A stretch of 64,000 nt of DNA from Pseudocitrobacter faecalis (GCA_003315335.1 QNRL01000002.1:124001-188000); one strand, 5' to 3'; counted from the stretch's first letter, positions 9,688 to 20,448 are shown. A program made the numbers and translations. The notes: generated from the sequence alone by a model not told the origin.

Positions 9688-9704
9688 TCAACCGTTACTA
9701 AACA
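9688..9704 (-). promoter_or_regulatory. Candidate PhoP box between macA and ybjX
   Basis: On the minus strand the site reads TGTTTA-GTAAC-GGTTGA, close to the PhoP direct repeat (T/G)GTTTA-N5-(T/G)GTTTA, with one mismatch in the second half. It lies 50-66 bp upstream of macA and also upstream of ybjX. PhoP control of macAB and of the VirK/ybjX family is known in Salmonella and relatives; here it is inferred from sequence only. Confidence 0.45.
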
Positions 9705-9743
9705 AACAAGTAAAGGTGAACAGGGTAACAGAGTTATTGAGAA

Positions 9744-10751
9744 TTGGTTAAGTTTGCCAGTGGTGAAATCAACGCATCATCCATTACGCGGATTGCTGAT
9801 ATGTTGCAAACCACTGAAAACTCCCATTACCCGACGCTGCCCACCTCCAGCGTTGGCCTGTTCTTCTGCTTATGGAGCGGGCTGTGGCGCCCCGGTAAAT
9901 TCTGGCATCAGCGCAGCTTTCGTAGAAAGTTTATGCTGCGTTCGCTATGGATGCCGCGTTTATCCCGCCAGTGGATGGCAGAAATGGCAAAATGGCCCGA
10001 CCTCGAACGCCTGCTGTTAATTCAGCCGCGCCTGCCCGTCCGCCTGCATCGTCCTTATCTGGCCGTTAATCTTGATCGCCAACAGTTGCTGGATGCGCTG
10101 CGCTATCACTACCGCACGCTGCGCCAGGCGCTGACCACGGATGAGCTACAGCGTTACTTCGCCTGTGCAGGCATTCCGCTGGCTGAGATCGAAGGCAAAG
10201 AAGGCGAAATCTATACCCTGCATTTTGCGTCCGTTATCTCGCTGGATAAAGAGGGTGAAAGCACGATTCTGCTGCGTAACGCGCGTAATGAGATGCTGGC
10301 GGAAATCACTTTTACCATTTGCGAATATGACGGTAAACGCACACTGTTTATTGGCGGCTTGCAGGGCGGGAAAACCGAGCAGTCACAGCAGGATATTCAT
10401 CAGGCGACCAAAGCCTGTCACGGCCTGTTTCCAAAACGCGTGGTGATGGAAGCGGTATGCAGCTTTGCTCAGCGCTGGCAGATGGAGCAAATTCTGGCAG
10501 TCAGCAATCAGGCGCATATCTACCGCAGCCTGCGTTATCGCGATAAAGAGAAAAAGATCCACGCAGATTATGACAATTTCTGGGAAGCCGTTGGCGGCGT
10601 GAATGATGAGCGCGGTTATTACCATCTACCGCTCTCCGTCGCCCGTAAAGACGAAGCGGATATCGCCAGTAAAAAACGCGCGGAATATCGCCGCCGTTAC
10701 GCGCTGCTGGACAGCATCACCCGCCAGATCCAACAGCGCTTCAATGTTTAG
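9744..10751 (+). CDS. ybjX: VirK/YbjX family protein (DUF535)
   Basis: YbjX belongs to the DUF535/VirK family; members in Salmonella and Shigella are PhoP-linked and affect envelope remodelling and virulence, but no biochemical activity is established. The product has up to 335 residues, basic, with no evident signal peptide. The TTG at 9744 is chosen because the residues after it ([12 protein letters not shown]) look like the family N-terminus and a stop lies two codons upstream; an ATG at 9801 is the alternative start and neither has a strong ribosome site. It is convergent with ybjD, overlapping its 3' end by 4 nt. Confidence 0.9.
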   Translation: MVKFASGEINASSITRIADMLQTTENSHYPTLPTSSVGLFFCLWSGLWRPGKFWHQRSFRRKFMLRSLWMPRLSRQWMAEMAKWPDLERLLLIQPRLPVRLHRPYLAVNLDRQQLLDALRYHYRTLRQALTTDELQRYFACAGIPLAEIEGKEGEIYTLHFASVISLDKEGESTILLRNARNEMLAEITFTICEYDGKRTLFIGGLQGGKTEQSQQDIHQATKACHGLFPKRVVMEAVCSFAQRWQMEQILAVSNQAHIYRSLRYRDKEKKIHADYDNFWEAVGGVNDERGYYHLPLSVARKDEADIASKKRAEYRRRYALLDSITRQIQQRFNV

Positions 10752-12406
10752 TCGGCTTTACCGCGCGCCAGCCAGATAACGCGCGAGAACATTTTACGCA
10801 GCAGCGTCGGTACGGCGTCCACGCCGCGCCGCCCTGCTTCCATCGCCACCTCAATGGCCAGATCGGGTTTTGAGGAGCGATGAATCGCTTTCGTTATTAC
10901 CCGGCGCATATTCATGGGAATATTCTCCGGCAGTTGCGCCACCCGATGGTAGACATCAGAGAACCCCTGACGGTACATAAAGTGTTCCATATCCAGCGCC
11001 GGAAGTGCTGTCAGGTAGTGACGCTCCTGCTCTCTGTCATTATTGAGCAGGCTGCGCACGGTCGCGGCGTATTTCTTACCTGCCTCATCGCCATCCACCA
11101 GCACGTGCCACTCAATTCCCATTCTCCGGGCAAATTTAATCAGTGGCTTCAGGCCGGACTGGGCAAACTCGATGACTTTTACCCCTTCGGCGTCAAAATG
11201 ATGTCCACACTGGCGCGCCAGTTCATTAATGACCCAGGTTTCGGTTTCGCCCTCCACCAGCAGCCAACAGCGAGCAAACAACGACGACGCGCGATTGAAG
11301 CGAATGTGGAACGAAATGCGGCGGCTGTCGTCGGGGTTCATGCCGCCCGGCCCTAAACGCCACGCCGCCACGCGCGAGGATTCACGCACCAGACGACAAA
11401 CGTGCTCCATCGGCGTCAGCGATAACAGCTCACCAGAATTGGTGGTGGTCACGCGCTGAAGCGGCAGCAGATTGAGTAAATTCCACGCGACGGACAGCAT
11501 AATCGGGTGTAGTCGCGTTTCCGGGTCTTCAATTAGCAGCAACGGTCGGGCGTCTTTATCAAGGCGAACAGTACCTTTTGCCTGCAACAACGTAGAAAAG
11601 AGCGCAAGAAGGATCATCCGGTGGCTGCGCGCGCCGGGTTTATCAATCATGCGGTTGATGATATCGAGATAACGCCAGCTGCGCTGTTCATCGTGGGAAC
11701 GTTGACGCATCAGGCGATGACGCGCTTCATCTGAGCCTTGTTCAGAGAAGTAGTGTTCCAGCAGTTGCACCATCGCCGACAGCCCCTGACGAATCTGCGC
11801 ATCGCTCAGATTTTGCGGGCTGGAAACCAGCTCGCGGGAGAGAAAATCAAGCTGTTGTGCGGTCACTTCGACGTCTGGCGTGTTGGGCACGGTGCCGTTG
11901 CGAATGCGGCGCATAAAGCGCGCGTCGCGCAGGCGGAGCACGGGCATCAGGCGGATCAAATGACGCGCCATCGCGTCGATATCGTCCAGTTCCAGCGCAT
12001 GCCCGTTGCTGTCGATAAAGCTGCGCAGGGTCATGACGCTGTCATCTGCGCCCAGCTCACCTTCCAGACGGTAAAACAGACGATGATAACCATCTTCCCC
12101 GCGCGACCAGCAATCGGCCAGGGGACGATAGCGCCGCCCGCGGTACCGCCCTGGCTCAGATTCGCGGAAGGTCAGAATAATATGCAGATGGTGCTCACGC
12201 CCCTTCACATCACCCGGCGGGAACCAAAAATCGTTGCGTACAAAGTGATAGAGCTCATCACGAGGAGATAACAGCAGGGTTAACGCGTCCAGCAGGCTCG
12301 ATTTGCCCCAGGCGTTCTCGCCAATCAGGACGTTGTTTTGCTCCAGCATTAATGACAATCGATTAATGCCACGAAAACCGACAATTTCTACGCGTTCAAG
12401 AAGCAT
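10748..12406 (-). CDS. ybjD: OLD-family ATP-dependent endonuclease YbjD
   Basis: YbjD is an OLD-type (overcoming lysogenization defect) protein: an ABC/SMC-like ATPase joined to a TOPRIM nuclease. The 552-residue product matches the E. coli length. The N-terminus has the P-loop region GENAWGKSSLLDAL (about 30-43); LLLIEDPETRLHP is the Walker B-like segment; WLLVEGETE (near 400) and the VLVDGDEAG stretch are the TOPRIM acidic motifs. The ATG follows GGAGGGG. Its role in E. coli is undefined; related OLD proteins act in phage defence, so it is a plausible housekeeping-located defence nuclease, which is inference. Confidence 0.95.
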   Translation of the reverse strand: MLLERVEIVGFRGINRLSLMLEQNNVLIGENAWGKSSLLDALTLLLSPRDELYHFVRNDFWFPPGDVKGREHHLHIILTFRESEPGRYRGRRYRPLADCWSRGEDGYHRLFYRLEGELGADDSVMTLRSFIDSNGHALELDDIDAMARHLIRLMPVLRLRDARFMRRIRNGTVPNTPDVEVTAQQLDFLSRELVSSPQNLSDAQIRQGLSAMVQLLEHYFSEQGSDEARHRLMRQRSHDEQRSWRYLDIINRMIDKPGARSHRMILLALFSTLLQAKGTVRLDKDARPLLLIEDPETRLHPIMLSVAWNLLNLLPLQRVTTTNSGELLSLTPMEHVCRLVRESSRVAAWRLGPGGMNPDDSRRISFHIRFNRASSLFARCWLLVEGETETWVINELARQCGHHFDAEGVKVIEFAQSGLKPLIKFARRMGIEWHVLVDGDEAGKKYAATVRSLLNNDREQERHYLTALPALDMEHFMYRQGFSDVYHRVAQLPENIPMNMRRVITKAIHRSSKPDLAIEVAMEAGRRGVDAVPTLLRKMFSRVIWLARGKAD

Positions 12407-12888
12407 GTCCCCTCCGTTTAGCTACCGCCTTTTCCTTCTGTTATCGGCAGTATATACGCAAAAACATTCAAGTTGCGTCAAGCCGTTAAGAGAGTGCGGC
12501 ATTGATACGAATCCGGACAGCTCAGGGATGAGATGAAGCTGTTTGCCATTAGCACAAAAATGGAATAACCAACAGATAATGCTACCAATGAATATTCTTA
12601 AAAGAATGCACTACACTCTATTTAACCAACCAGATTGTTTAAGGAATAACATCACATTGCCTTACATCAAATTTAACGTATAAATTTAACTGGTGAAGGG
12701 ATGACAACGTTTTTAAAATAACGACTTCTATACTCAGCTTTATTCTGTTGGCATTGCGGTGATTTTGTTCACTTACCCTGCCAGCGGTTATGCCGTGGGT
12801 ATAAATTGTGTCGTCACCCCTTTCTGACGATAAATAATGTACAGAGAGAATTTACTCATCCTGTACGTGCTTTTTTATTGAGGTGGTT
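12407..12888. other. Intergenic region upstream of aqpZ
   Basis: This 482-bp stretch separates divergent ybjD and aqpZ and is AT-rich from about 12540. I find no credible gene or RNA. CTACACT at about 12611 resembles a stationary-phase (sigma-S) -10 element, but nothing more specific can be supported. It probably contains the aqpZ promoter. Confidence 0.5.
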
Positions 12889-13584
12889 ATGTTTAGAAAA
12901 TTAGCTGCAGAGTTCTTCGGTACTTTCTGGCTGGTGTTTGGTGGTTGCGGTAGCGCCGTTCTGGCTGCGGCATTCCCGGAACTGGGTATCGGTTTCGCGG
13001 GCGTGGCGCTGGCATTCGGTCTGACCGTACTGACCATGGCGTTCGCTGTCGGTCACATCTCCGGCGGTCATTTTAACCCGGCTGTGACACTGGGCCTGTG
13101 GGCGGGCGGTCGTTTCCCGGCGAAAGATGTTATCGGTTATATCGTCGCTCAGGTTATTGGCGGTATCGTCGCAGCGGCAGTGCTGTATCTGGTTGCCAGC
13201 GGTAAAGCAGGCTTCGATGCGGCAGCCAGCGGCTTCGCGTCTAACGGCTATGGCGAACATTCACCGGGCGGCTTCTCTATGCTTTCCGCTATCGTCATTG
13301 AAATCGTGCTGACCTGTGGCTTCCTGCTGGTTATCCACGGCGCGACCGACAAACACGCTCCGGCAGGTTTTGCACCGATCGCTATCGGTCTGGCGCTTAC
13401 CCTTATCCACCTGATCAGCATCCCGGTTACCAATACGTCTGTTAACCCGGCGCGTAGCACCGCGGTCGCTATCTTCCAGGGCGGCTGGGCACTGCAGCAG
13501 CTGTGGCTGTTCTGGGTTATGCCGATTATCGGCGGTATCCTCGGTGGCCTCATCTACCGTACTCTGCTGGAAAAACGCGACTAA
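12889..13584 (+). CDS. aqpZ: Aquaporin Z
   Basis: AqpZ is the inner-membrane tetrameric water channel. The 231-residue protein has six membrane helices and the two half-helix NPA motifs, HFNPAVT (near 63) and SVNPARST (near 186), with the selectivity-filter arginine directly after the second NPA. The ATG at 12889 follows GAGGTG; a GTG six bases earlier is in frame but too close to that site. The sequence is nearly identical to E. coli AqpZ. A BIME and a terminator follow. Confidence 0.98.
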   Translation: MFRKLAAEFFGTFWLVFGGCGSAVLAAAFPELGIGFAGVALAFGLTVLTMAFAVGHISGGHFNPAVTLGLWAGGRFPAKDVIGYIVAQVIGGIVAAAVLYLVASGKAGFDAAASGFASNGYGEHSPGGFSMLSAIVIEIVLTCGFLLVIHGATDKHAPAGFAPIAIGLALTLIHLISIPVTNTSVNPARSTAVAIFQGGWALQQLWLFWVMPIIGGILGGLIYRTLLEKRD

Positions 13585-13600
13585 TTTACGCTTTGTTCTT

Positions 13601-13700
13601 GCCGGATGCGGCGTAAACACCTTATCCGGCCTACAAAATAGTGCAAATTCAATATATTGCAGAAACTTTGTAGGCCTGATAAGCATAGCGCATCAGGCAA
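13601..13700. repeat. BIME (paired REP elements) downstream of aqpZ
   Basis: GCCGGATGCGGCGTAAAC followed by CCTTATCCGGCCTAC, then TTGTAGGCCTGATAAGC and GCGCATCAGGCAA: two REP modules in opposite orientation. The same arrangement and flank (CTTTGTTCTTGCCGGATG) recurs at 49651 downstream of dacC. Confidence 0.88.
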
Positions 13701-13722
13701 TGTTACGTTTGTTATCAGTCTC

Positions 13723-13746
13723 AAAGCCCGCTAAGCGGGCTTTTTT
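13723..13746. terminator. Terminator upstream of lysO
   Basis: AAAGCCCGCTAAGCGGGCTTTTTT forms an 8-9-bp GC-rich stem with a minimal loop and a T6 run, ending aqpZ transcription before lysO. Confidence 0.9.
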
Positions 13747-13845
13747 GTGTCGGATGGCGCTGCGCCACCGAGCAGGTTTGATATTTCATGCCAATTTGGG
13801 TAGTGTCATTGCCGCTCAATACACACTGCAAGGAATACGCCGCTC

Positions 13846-14745
13846 ATGTTGTCGGGACTGCTAATCATTCTCGTACCCCTGATTCTGGGTTACCTGATCC
13901 CCCTCACCCATCGCCCCACGCTTCAGCTGATTAATCGACTGCTTAGCTGGATTGTTTACGTGATCCTCTTTTTGATGGGCGTGAGCCTGGCATTTCTTGA
14001 TAATCTGGCCAGCAATCTGTTGGCTATTTTCTACTATTCCTCTATCAGTATTGTGGTTATTTTGCTGTGTAATATTGCAGCACTTTTCTGGCTCGAAAAA
14101 TCTCTGCCCTGGCGTCATCATCATCAGCAGGAAAAATTGCCTTCGCGCCTGGCAATGGCGCTGGAATCATTAAAACTGTGCTTTGTGGTGGTCGGTGGTT
14201 TTGTCCTGGGTTTAACTGGCCTCTCATTTTTACAACACGCGACTGCCGCCAGCGAATATACGCTTATTTTCCTTTTATTCCTTGTGGGTATTCAGCTGCG
14301 CAACAGCGGCATGACGCTAAAACAGATTGTACTCAATCGCCGTGGGATGATTATTTCCGTGGTGGTGATGGCAAGTTCGTTAATTGGCGGAGCGATTAAT
14401 TCCCTGCTCCTCGGACTGCCATTAAAAACCGGACTGGCGATGGCGTCCGGGTTCGGCTGGTACTCCCTTTCCGGCATCATGACCACCGATGCTTTTGGCC
14501 CGGTGATTGGCAGCGCCACTTTCTTTAACGATCTGGCGCGCGAACTCATTGCCATTATGCTGATTCCGGCGCTGGTGCAGCGCAGCCGTTCTACGGCACT
14601 GGGTTTGTGCGGTGCCACGTCGATGGATTTCACCCTGCCCGTTCTTCAGCGCTCCGGCGGCGTGGAGATGGTGCCACCGGCCATCGTTCACGGTTTTGTA
14701 TTGAGCCTGTTGGTTCCCCTGCTAATGGCCTTTTTCACCGCCTGA
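13846..14745 (+). CDS. lysO: L-lysine exporter LysO
   Basis: LysO (formerly YbjE) exports L-lysine and thialysine across the inner membrane. The 299-residue protein has the family length and about eight hydrophobic segments; the conserved stretch GFGWYSLSGI and DAFGPVIGS, followed by FFNDLARELIAIMLIP, is typical of the family. In E. coli the gene is controlled by ArgR; I could not pick out a convincing ARG box directly upstream. The ATG at 13846 follows AAGGA with a long spacing. Confidence 0.96.
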   Translation: MLSGLLIILVPLILGYLIPLTHRPTLQLINRLLSWIVYVILFLMGVSLAFLDNLASNLLAIFYYSSISIVVILLCNIAALFWLEKSLPWRHHHQQEKLPSRLAMALESLKLCFVVVGGFVLGLTGLSFLQHATAASEYTLIFLLFLVGIQLRNSGMTLKQIVLNRRGMIISVVVMASSLIGGAINSLLLGLPLKTGLAMASGFGWYSLSGIMTTDAFGPVIGSATFFNDLARELIAIMLIPALVQRSRSTALGLCGATSMDFTLPVLQRSGGVEMVPPAIVHGFVLSLLVPLLMAFFTA

Positions 14746-14781
14746 TTACCCCCATGGCGGTAGCCTTCGCTGCCGCCAAAA

Positions 14782-14795
14782 TTGCGCTAAATCAA
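14782..14795 (+). promoter_or_regulatory. Candidate FNR site upstream of hcp
   Basis: TTGCG-CTAA-ATCAA matches the FNR consensus TTGAT-N4-ATCAA at 8 of 10 positions. It is centred about 77 bp before the centre of the NsrR site, consistent with anaerobic FNR activation of hcp known in E. coli. Confidence 0.6.
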
Positions 14796-14854
14796 CCTCC
14801 CTTTAACTAGCCATAAAAACCGCTTTTCAAGCACATGGCACAGGCTTACCCTTA

Positions 14855-14877
14855 AACATGTATATTAAATATAACTT
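14855..14877 (+). promoter_or_regulatory. NsrR binding site at the hcp promoter
   Basis: Two 11-bp half-sites separated by one base, AACATGTATAT and AAATATAACTT, each match the NsrR 11-1-11 inverted repeat (AAGATGYATTT/AAATACATCTT) at 9 of 11 positions. hcp-hcr is a known NsrR-repressed, NO-induced operon, so the site fits its context. Confidence 0.72.
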
Positions 14878-14891
14878 TAAAAGGTATGACC

Positions 14892-16544
14892 ATGTTCTGT
14901 GTGCAATGTGAACAAACCATCCGTACTCCGGCAGGAAACGGCTGCGCGTACTCGCAGGGGATGTGCGGTAAAACCGCCGAAACATCCGATCTTCAGGATC
15001 TGTTGATTGCCGCTCTGCAAGGGCTCTCCGCCTGGGCGGTGAAAGCGCGTGAATACGGCATTATCGATCATGCGATTGATAACTTTGCGCCACGTGCATT
15101 TTTCTCTACGCTGACCAACGTCAACTTCGATTCTCCGCGTATCGTTAGCTACGCGCGTGACGCTATCGCCCTGCGTGAAGCATTGAAAACCCAATGCCTG
15201 GCCGTTGATGCCCGCGCGAACGTGAATAACCCGATGGCCGACCTGCAACTGGTTAGCGATGATTTAGGCGCACTGCAGCAGCAGGCCGCTGAATTTACCC
15301 CGAATAAAGACAAAGCAGCGATTGGCGAGAACATCCTCGGCCTGCGTCTGCTGTGCCTGTACGGCCTGAAAGGCGCGGCCGCTTATATGGAGCACGCGCA
15401 CGTTCTCGGTCAGTACGATAACGACATCTACGCGCAGTATCACAAAATCATGGCGTGGCTGGGCACCTGGCCTTCCGATATGAATGCTCTGCTGGAGTGC
15501 TCAATGGAAATCGGCCAGATGAACTTCAAAGTAATGAGTATTCTGGATGCCGGTGAAACCACCAAATATGGTCACCCGACGCCGACTCAGGTGAACGTGA
15601 AAGCAACCGAAGGGAAATGTATTCTGATTTCCGGTCACGACCTGAAAGATCTCTACAACTTACTGGAACAAACCGAAGGCACCGGCGTTAACGTCTATAC
15701 CCACGGTGAAATGCTGCCGGCACACGGTTACCCGGAACTGCGTAAATTCAAACATCTGGTCGGCAACTACGGTAGCGGCTGGCAGAACCAGCAGGTTGAA
15801 TTCGCCCGCTTCCCGGGCCCTATCGTGATGACCTCAAACTGCATCATCGACCCGACCGTTGGCGCATACGACGACCGTATCTGGACCCGCAGCATTGTCG
15901 GCTGGCCGGGCGTGAGCCACCTCGAAGGCGACAACTTCGGCCCGGTTATCGCGCAGGCGCAGCAAATGGCGGGCTTCCCGTACAGCGAAATCCCGCATCT
16001 GATCACCGTTGGTTTTGGCCGTCAGACACTGCTGGGCGCAGCGGATACCCTGATTGATCTGGTCAGCCGCGAAAAACTGCGTCACATCTTCCTGGTCGGC
16101 GGTTGCGACGGTGCGCGTGGTGAACGTAACTACTTCACCGATTTCGCCACCAGCGTGCCGGACGATTGCCTGATCCTGACCCTGGCCTGCGGTAAATACC
16201 GTTTCAACAAACTGGACTTCGGCGATATCGAAGGCCTGCCGCGTCTGGTGGATGCCGGTCAGTGTAACGATGCGTACTCCGCGATTATTCTGGCGGTGAC
16301 GCTGGCAGAAAAACTGGGCTGTGGTGTTAACGACCTGCCGCTCTCTCTGGTGCTCTCCTGGTTCGAGCAAAAAGCGATCGTTATCCTGCTGACTCTGCTG
16401 TCCCTCGGTGTGAAAAACATCGTCACCGGGCCAACTGCGCCGGGCTTCTTCACCCCGGATCTGCTGGCAATCCTCAACGAGAAATTTGGTCTGCGTTCCG
16501 TGACCACCGTTGAGGAAGACATGAAGCAGTTGCTGAGCGCGTAA
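14892..16544 (+). CDS. hcp: Hydroxylamine reductase / hybrid-cluster protein Hcp
   Basis: Hcp is a cytoplasmic metalloprotein that reduces NO (and hydroxylamine in vitro) under nitrosative stress without oxygen, and acts as a protein S-nitrosylase. The 550-residue product has the N-terminal cluster motif C3-X2-C6-X11-C18-X6-C25 of the enterobacterial type and conserved hybrid-cluster regions such as TSNCIIDPT and [14 protein letters not shown]. The ATG at 14892 is chosen because AAGG at 14881 is spaced correctly for it; the ATG six bases upstream is too close. hcr follows 10 bp later and supplies electrons. Confidence 0.98.
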   Translation: MFCVQCEQTIRTPAGNGCAYSQGMCGKTAETSDLQDLLIAALQGLSAWAVKAREYGIIDHAIDNFAPRAFFSTLTNVNFDSPRIVSYARDAIALREALKTQCLAVDARANVNNPMADLQLVSDDLGALQQQAAEFTPNKDKAAIGENILGLRLLCLYGLKGAAAYMEHAHVLGQYDNDIYAQYHKIMAWLGTWPSDMNALLECSMEIGQMNFKVMSILDAGETTKYGHPTPTQVNVKATEGKCILISGHDLKDLYNLLEQTEGTGVNVYTHGEMLPAHGYPELRKFKHLVGNYGSGWQNQQVEFARFPGPIVMTSNCIIDPTVGAYDDRIWTRSIVGWPGVSHLEGDNFGPVIAQAQQMAGFPYSEIPHLITVGFGRQTLLGAADTLIDLVSREKLRHIFLVGGCDGARGERNYFTDFATSVPDDCLILTLACGKYRFNKLDFGDIEGLPRLVDAGQCNDAYSAIILAVTLAEKLGCGVNDLPLSLVLSWFEQKAIVILLTLLSLGVKNIVTGPTAPGFFTPDLLAILNEKFGLRSVTTVEEDMKQLLSA

Positions 16545-16554
16545 GGAGTAAACG

Positions 16555-17523
16555 ATGACAATGCCAACCCCTCAATGTCCGTGGCGGATGCAGGTACACC
16601 ACATCCATCAGGAAACGCCGGATGTGTGGACGCTGTCACTGCTGTGTCACGACTACTATCCATACCGCCCTGGCCAGCATGCGCTGGTGAGCGTGGGTAA
16701 CTCTGCCGATACCCTGCGCGCGTATACCCTCTCATCGACGCCGGGTGTCAGCGAATACATTACGCTGACCGTTCGTCGTATCGACGATGGTGCGGGCTCT
16801 CAGTGGCTGACCCGCGATGTCAAACGCGGCGATTACATCTGGCTGTCTGATGCGATGGGCGAGTTTACCTGTGACAATGAGCCGAACGAGCGTTTCCTGC
16901 TGCTGGCAGCCGGTTGCGGGGTGACGCCGATCATGTCGATGCGTCGCTGGTTGGCAAAATATCGCCCGCAGGCTGACGTGCAGGTTATCTTCAACATTCG
17001 CTCACCGCAGGATGTGATTTTCGCTGACGAATGGCGCAACTATCCGGTCACGCTGGTCGCAGAAAACAACGCCACCCACGGTTTTGTCTCTGGCCGTTTA
17101 AGCCGCGAGCTGCTGCAAAGCGTGCCTGATATTGCCGCGCGCACCGTGATGACCTGCGGCCCCGCGCCGTACATGGACATGGTGGAGAAAGAAGTGAAAG
17201 CGCTCGGCGTAACTCGCTTCTTTAAAGAGAAATTCTTTACCCCGGTGGCCGACGCCGTTAACAGCGGATTGAAATTTACCAAACTGCAACCGGCGCAGGA
17301 ATTCTACGGCCCGGTAGGCACAACGCTGCTGGAGGCGATGGAAAGCAACAAAGTGCCGGTTCAGGCCGCTTGTCGTGCAGGCGTGTGCGGTTGCTGCAAA
17401 ACCAAAGTGGTGTCTGGCGATTACACCGTCACCAGCACCATGACGCTAAGCGAGCAGGAAATCGCCGACGGCTACGTACTGGCGTGCTCCTGCCATCCGC
17501 AGGGTGATTTAGTGCTGGCATAA
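16555..17523 (+). CDS. hcr: NADH oxidoreductase Hcr
   Basis: Hcr is the NADH-dependent flavoprotein that reduces Hcp. The 322-residue protein has an FAD-binding ferredoxin-reductase domain (RAYTLSSTPG binds FAD; LLLAAGCGVTPIMSM is the NAD-binding region) and a C-terminal 2Fe-2S ferredoxin domain with CRAGVCGCC and a final cysteine in LACSCHPQG. It has the E. coli length, lies in the hcp operon and is followed by a strong terminator. Confidence 0.98.
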   Translation: MTMPTPQCPWRMQVHHIHQETPDVWTLSLLCHDYYPYRPGQHALVSVGNSADTLRAYTLSSTPGVSEYITLTVRRIDDGAGSQWLTRDVKRGDYIWLSDAMGEFTCDNEPNERFLLLAAGCGVTPIMSMRRWLAKYRPQADVQVIFNIRSPQDVIFADEWRNYPVTLVAENNATHGFVSGRLSRELLQSVPDIAARTVMTCGPAPYMDMVEKEVKALGVTRFFKEKFFTPVADAVNSGLKFTKLQPAQEFYGPVGTTLLEAMESNKVPVQAACRAGVCGCCKTKVVSGDYTVTSTMTLSEQEIADGYVLACSCHPQGDLVLA

Positions 17524-17545
17524 ACGCCTGAAACAACCAAAACCG

Positions 17546-17577
17546 AAACGGTCATCGGAAACGATGACCGTTTTTTT
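17546..17577 (+). terminator. hcp-hcr operon terminator
   Basis: AAACGGTCATCG, loop GAAA, CGATGACCGTTT and a run of T form a 12-bp perfect stem with a stable tetraloop, 22 bp after the hcr stop. Confidence 0.93.
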
Positions 17578-17681
17578 ATGCATTGACATAAAACCATACA
17601 AATCAAAGGGAAAATAAAAAGCACAACCGTTATCTTCGACTAAACTTGTTAGCGATATCACATTTCAGGAGATGGAAAACC

Positions 17682-19400
17682 ATGAAGCAAACCGTTGCCG
17701 CTTATATCGCTAAAACCCTTGAACAAGCTGGCGTTAAACGCATCTGGGGCGTCACCGGAGACTCGTTAAATGGCCTGAGTGACAGCCTCAACAGAATGGG
17801 CACCATTGACTGGATGCCCACGCGCCACGAAGAAGTGGCCGCTTTTGCCGCAGGCGCAGAAGCACAGCTCACCGGTGAACTTGCCGTCTGTGCGGGCTCG
17901 TGCGGGCCAGGTAACCTGCATTTAATCAACGGCTTGTTTGATTGCCATCGCAACCACGTGCCGGTGCTGGCAATAGCCGCCCATATTCCGTCGAGCGAAA
18001 TCGGTAGCGGCTATTTCCAGGAAACGCACCCGCAGGAGTTGTTCCGCGAATGCAGTCATTACTGCGAACTGGTTTCGTCACCCGAACAAATTCCGCAGGT
18101 GCTGGCGATTGCCATGCGCAAAGCAGTGCTCAATCGCGGCGTATCGGTGGTTGTGCTTCCAGGCGACGTGGCGCTGAAAGCCGCGCCGGAAAGCGCCAGC
18201 AGCCACTGGTACCACGCCCCGCTTCCGGTGGTGACGCCCGCCGAAGAGGAACTTGATAAACTGGCGCAACTGTTGCGCTACTCCAGCAACATCGCCTTCC
18301 TGTGCGGCAGCGGCTGTGCCGGGGCGCATAAAGAGCTGGTGGAATTTGCCGCTAAACTGAAAGCACCGATTGTTCATGCCCTGCGCGGCAAAGAACACGT
18401 CGAATACGACAACCCTTACGATGTGGGCATGACCGGGCTGATTGGCTTCTCGTCGGGCTTCCACGCGATGATGAACGCCGATACGCTAATCCTGCTCGGC
18501 ACACAGTTCCCATATCGCCCGTTCTACCCAACGGATGCCAAAATCATCCAGATTGATATCAACCCCGCCAGTATTGGCGCGCACAGTAAGGTTGATATGG
18601 CGCTGGTCGGCGATATCAAATCAACGCTCCGCGCCCTGCTGCCGAAGCTGGAAGAGAAGAGCGACCGTCGCTTCCTCGATAAAGCGCTTGAGCACTACCG
18701 CGATGCGCGTAAAGGGCTCGATGATCTCGCCAAACCCAGCGATAAAGCCATTCACCCGCAATATCTGGCGCAACAAATCAGCCATTTTGCTGCTGATGAT
18801 GCCATCTTCACCTGCGATGTCGGCACGCCAACCGTTTGGGCCGCGCGTTATTTGAAAATGAACGGTAAGCGCCGTCTGCTCGGTTCGTTTAACCATGGCT
18901 CGATGGCCAACGCTATGCCCCAGGCGCTGGGCGCACAGGCAACACACCCAGGTCGCCAGGTGGTGGCAATGTGCGGTGACGGCGGCTTCAGCATGCTGAT
19001 GGGGGATTTTCTCTCGGTTGTGCAGATGAAACTGCCGCTGAAAATCTTCGTCTTTAACAACAGCGTACTGGGCTTTGTGGCGATGGAGATGAAAGCCGGG
19101 GGTTATCTGACGGACGGCACCGACCTGCACGACACCAACTTCGCGCGGATTGCCGAAGCGTGCGGCATCACAGGGATCCGCGTAGAGAAGTCCGCTGACG
19201 TCGATGAGGCCATTCAAAAAGCCTTCAGTATTGACGGCCCGGTGCTGGTGGATGTGGTGGTCGCCAAAGAAGAGCTGGCGATGCCACCGCAAATCAAACT
19301 GGAGCAGGCCAAAGGGTTCAGCCTCTATATGCTTCGCGCCATCATTAACGGGCGCGGCGATGAAGTGATGGAACTGGCGAAAACCAACTGGCTAAGGTAA
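17682..19400 (+). CDS. poxB: Pyruvate dehydrogenase (quinone) PoxB
   Basis: PoxB decarboxylates pyruvate to acetate and CO2 and passes electrons to ubiquinone; it is a peripheral membrane flavoprotein active in stationary phase. The 572-residue protein has the family length, the thiamin-diphosphate motif [11 protein letters not shown] ending in FVFNNS, the N-terminal catalytic glutamate region [11 protein letters not shown], and the C-terminal lipid-binding tail. The ATG follows AGGAGATGG. CTAAACTT at 17640 resembles a sigma-S -10, fitting RpoS control known in E. coli. ltaE follows 36 bp later on the same strand. Confidence 0.98.
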   Translation: MKQTVAAYIAKTLEQAGVKRIWGVTGDSLNGLSDSLNRMGTIDWMPTRHEEVAAFAAGAEAQLTGELAVCAGSCGPGNLHLINGLFDCHRNHVPVLAIAAHIPSSEIGSGYFQETHPQELFRECSHYCELVSSPEQIPQVLAIAMRKAVLNRGVSVVVLPGDVALKAAPESASSHWYHAPLPVVTPAEEELDKLAQLLRYSSNIAFLCGSGCAGAHKELVEFAAKLKAPIVHALRGKEHVEYDNPYDVGMTGLIGFSSGFHAMMNADTLILLGTQFPYRPFYPTDAKIIQIDINPASIGAHSKVDMALVGDIKSTLRALLPKLEEKSDRRFLDKALEHYRDARKGLDDLAKPSDKAIHPQYLAQQISHFAADDAIFTCDVGTPTVWAARYLKMNGKRRLLGSFNHGSMANAMPQALGAQATHPGRQVVAMCGDGGFSMLMGDFLSVVQMKLPLKIFVFNNSVLGFVAMEMKAGGYLTDGTDLHDTNFARIAEACGITGIRVEKSADVDEAIQKAFSIDGPVLVDVVVAKEELAMPPQIKLEQAKGFSLYMLRAIINGRGDEVMELAKTNWLR

Positions 19401-19436
19401 AACATCTGACATTCTCCCCGGTTACAAGGAAATGTC

Positions 19437-20438
19437 ATGATCGATTTACGCAGTGATACCGTTACCCGACCGAGTCGCGCCATGCTCGAAGAGATGATGG
19501 CCGCCCCGGTTGGGGATGACGTTTATGGCGACGATCCTACCGTCAACGAGCTCCAGCGCTACGCTGCCAGCCTTGCCGGTAAAGACGCCGCCCTCTTTTT
19601 ACCCACTGGCACCCAGGCCAACCTGGTTGCCCTCTTAAGCCACTGTGAACGCGGCGAGGAGTATATCGTCGGCCAGGGTGCGCATAATTATCTGTATGAA
19701 GCGGGCGGGGCTGCGGTGCTGGGCAGTATTCAGCCGCAGCCGATTGACGCAGCTGTGGACGGCACGCTGCCGCTCGATAGAGTCGCGGCTAAAATTAAAG
19801 CTGACGATATTCACTTTGCGCGTACCAAACTGCTGAGCATTGAAAACACCCATAACGGCAAAGTGTTGCCGCGAGACTATATCCGTCAGGCGTGGGAATT
19901 CACCCGCGAGCGCAAGCTGGGGCTGCATGTCGATGGCGCGCGCATTTTCAACGCCGTGGTGGAGTATGGCTGTGAACTGAAAGAGATCGCGCAATATTGT
20001 GATTCGTTCACCATTTGCCTCTCTAAAGGTCTCGGCACGCCTGTCGGTTCTTTGCTCGTCGGCAGTCATGATTACATCAAGCGCGCGACACGCTGGCGCA
20101 AAATGACCGGCGGCGGAATGCGTCAGGCCGGGATTCTGGCAGCCGCCGGGCTCTATGCGTTAAAAAACAACGTCGCGCGTTTGCAGGATGATCACGACAA
20201 TGCTGCCTGGCTGGCAACACAACTGCGGGAAATCGGCGCGGACGTGATGCGCCACGACACCAATATGCTGTTTGTCCGCGTAGGTGATGAGCAGGCTGCC
20301 GCGCTGGGCGCATTTATGCGTGAACGTGATGTGCTGATCAACGCCTCGCCGGTAGTGCGTCTGGTGACGCATCTGGACGTCAGCCGCGAGCAGCTCAGCG
20401 ACGTCGTCAGCCACTGGAAATCGTTTTTAGCCAAATAA
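19437..20438 (+). CDS. ltaE: Low-specificity L-threonine aldolase
   Basis: LtaE is a PLP enzyme that cleaves L-threonine and L-allo-threonine to glycine and acetaldehyde. The 333-residue product has the E. coli length; the PLP-binding lysine is K197 in CLSKGLGTP, and the N-terminus [12 protein letters not shown] and [10 protein letters not shown] are typical of the fold-type I aldolases. It probably forms an operon with ybjT, which starts 10 bp downstream. Confidence 0.98.
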   Translation: MIDLRSDTVTRPSRAMLEEMMAAPVGDDVYGDDPTVNELQRYAASLAGKDAALFLPTGTQANLVALLSHCERGEEYIVGQGAHNYLYEAGGAAVLGSIQPQPIDAAVDGTLPLDRVAAKIKADDIHFARTKLLSIENTHNGKVLPRDYIRQAWEFTRERKLGLHVDGARIFNAVVEYGCELKEIAQYCDSFTICLSKGLGTPVGSLLVGSHDYIKRATRWRKMTGGGMRQAGILAAAGLYALKNNVARLQDDHDNAAWLATQLREIGADVMRHDTNMLFVRVGDEQAAALGAFMRERDVLINASPVVRLVTHLDVSREQLSDVVSHWKSFLAK

Positions 20439-20448
20439 GGAGAGTGAC

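Noticed and set aside
13750..13845. ARG box for lysO
   Set aside because: ArgR control is known in E. coli, but no segment here matches the box well enough.
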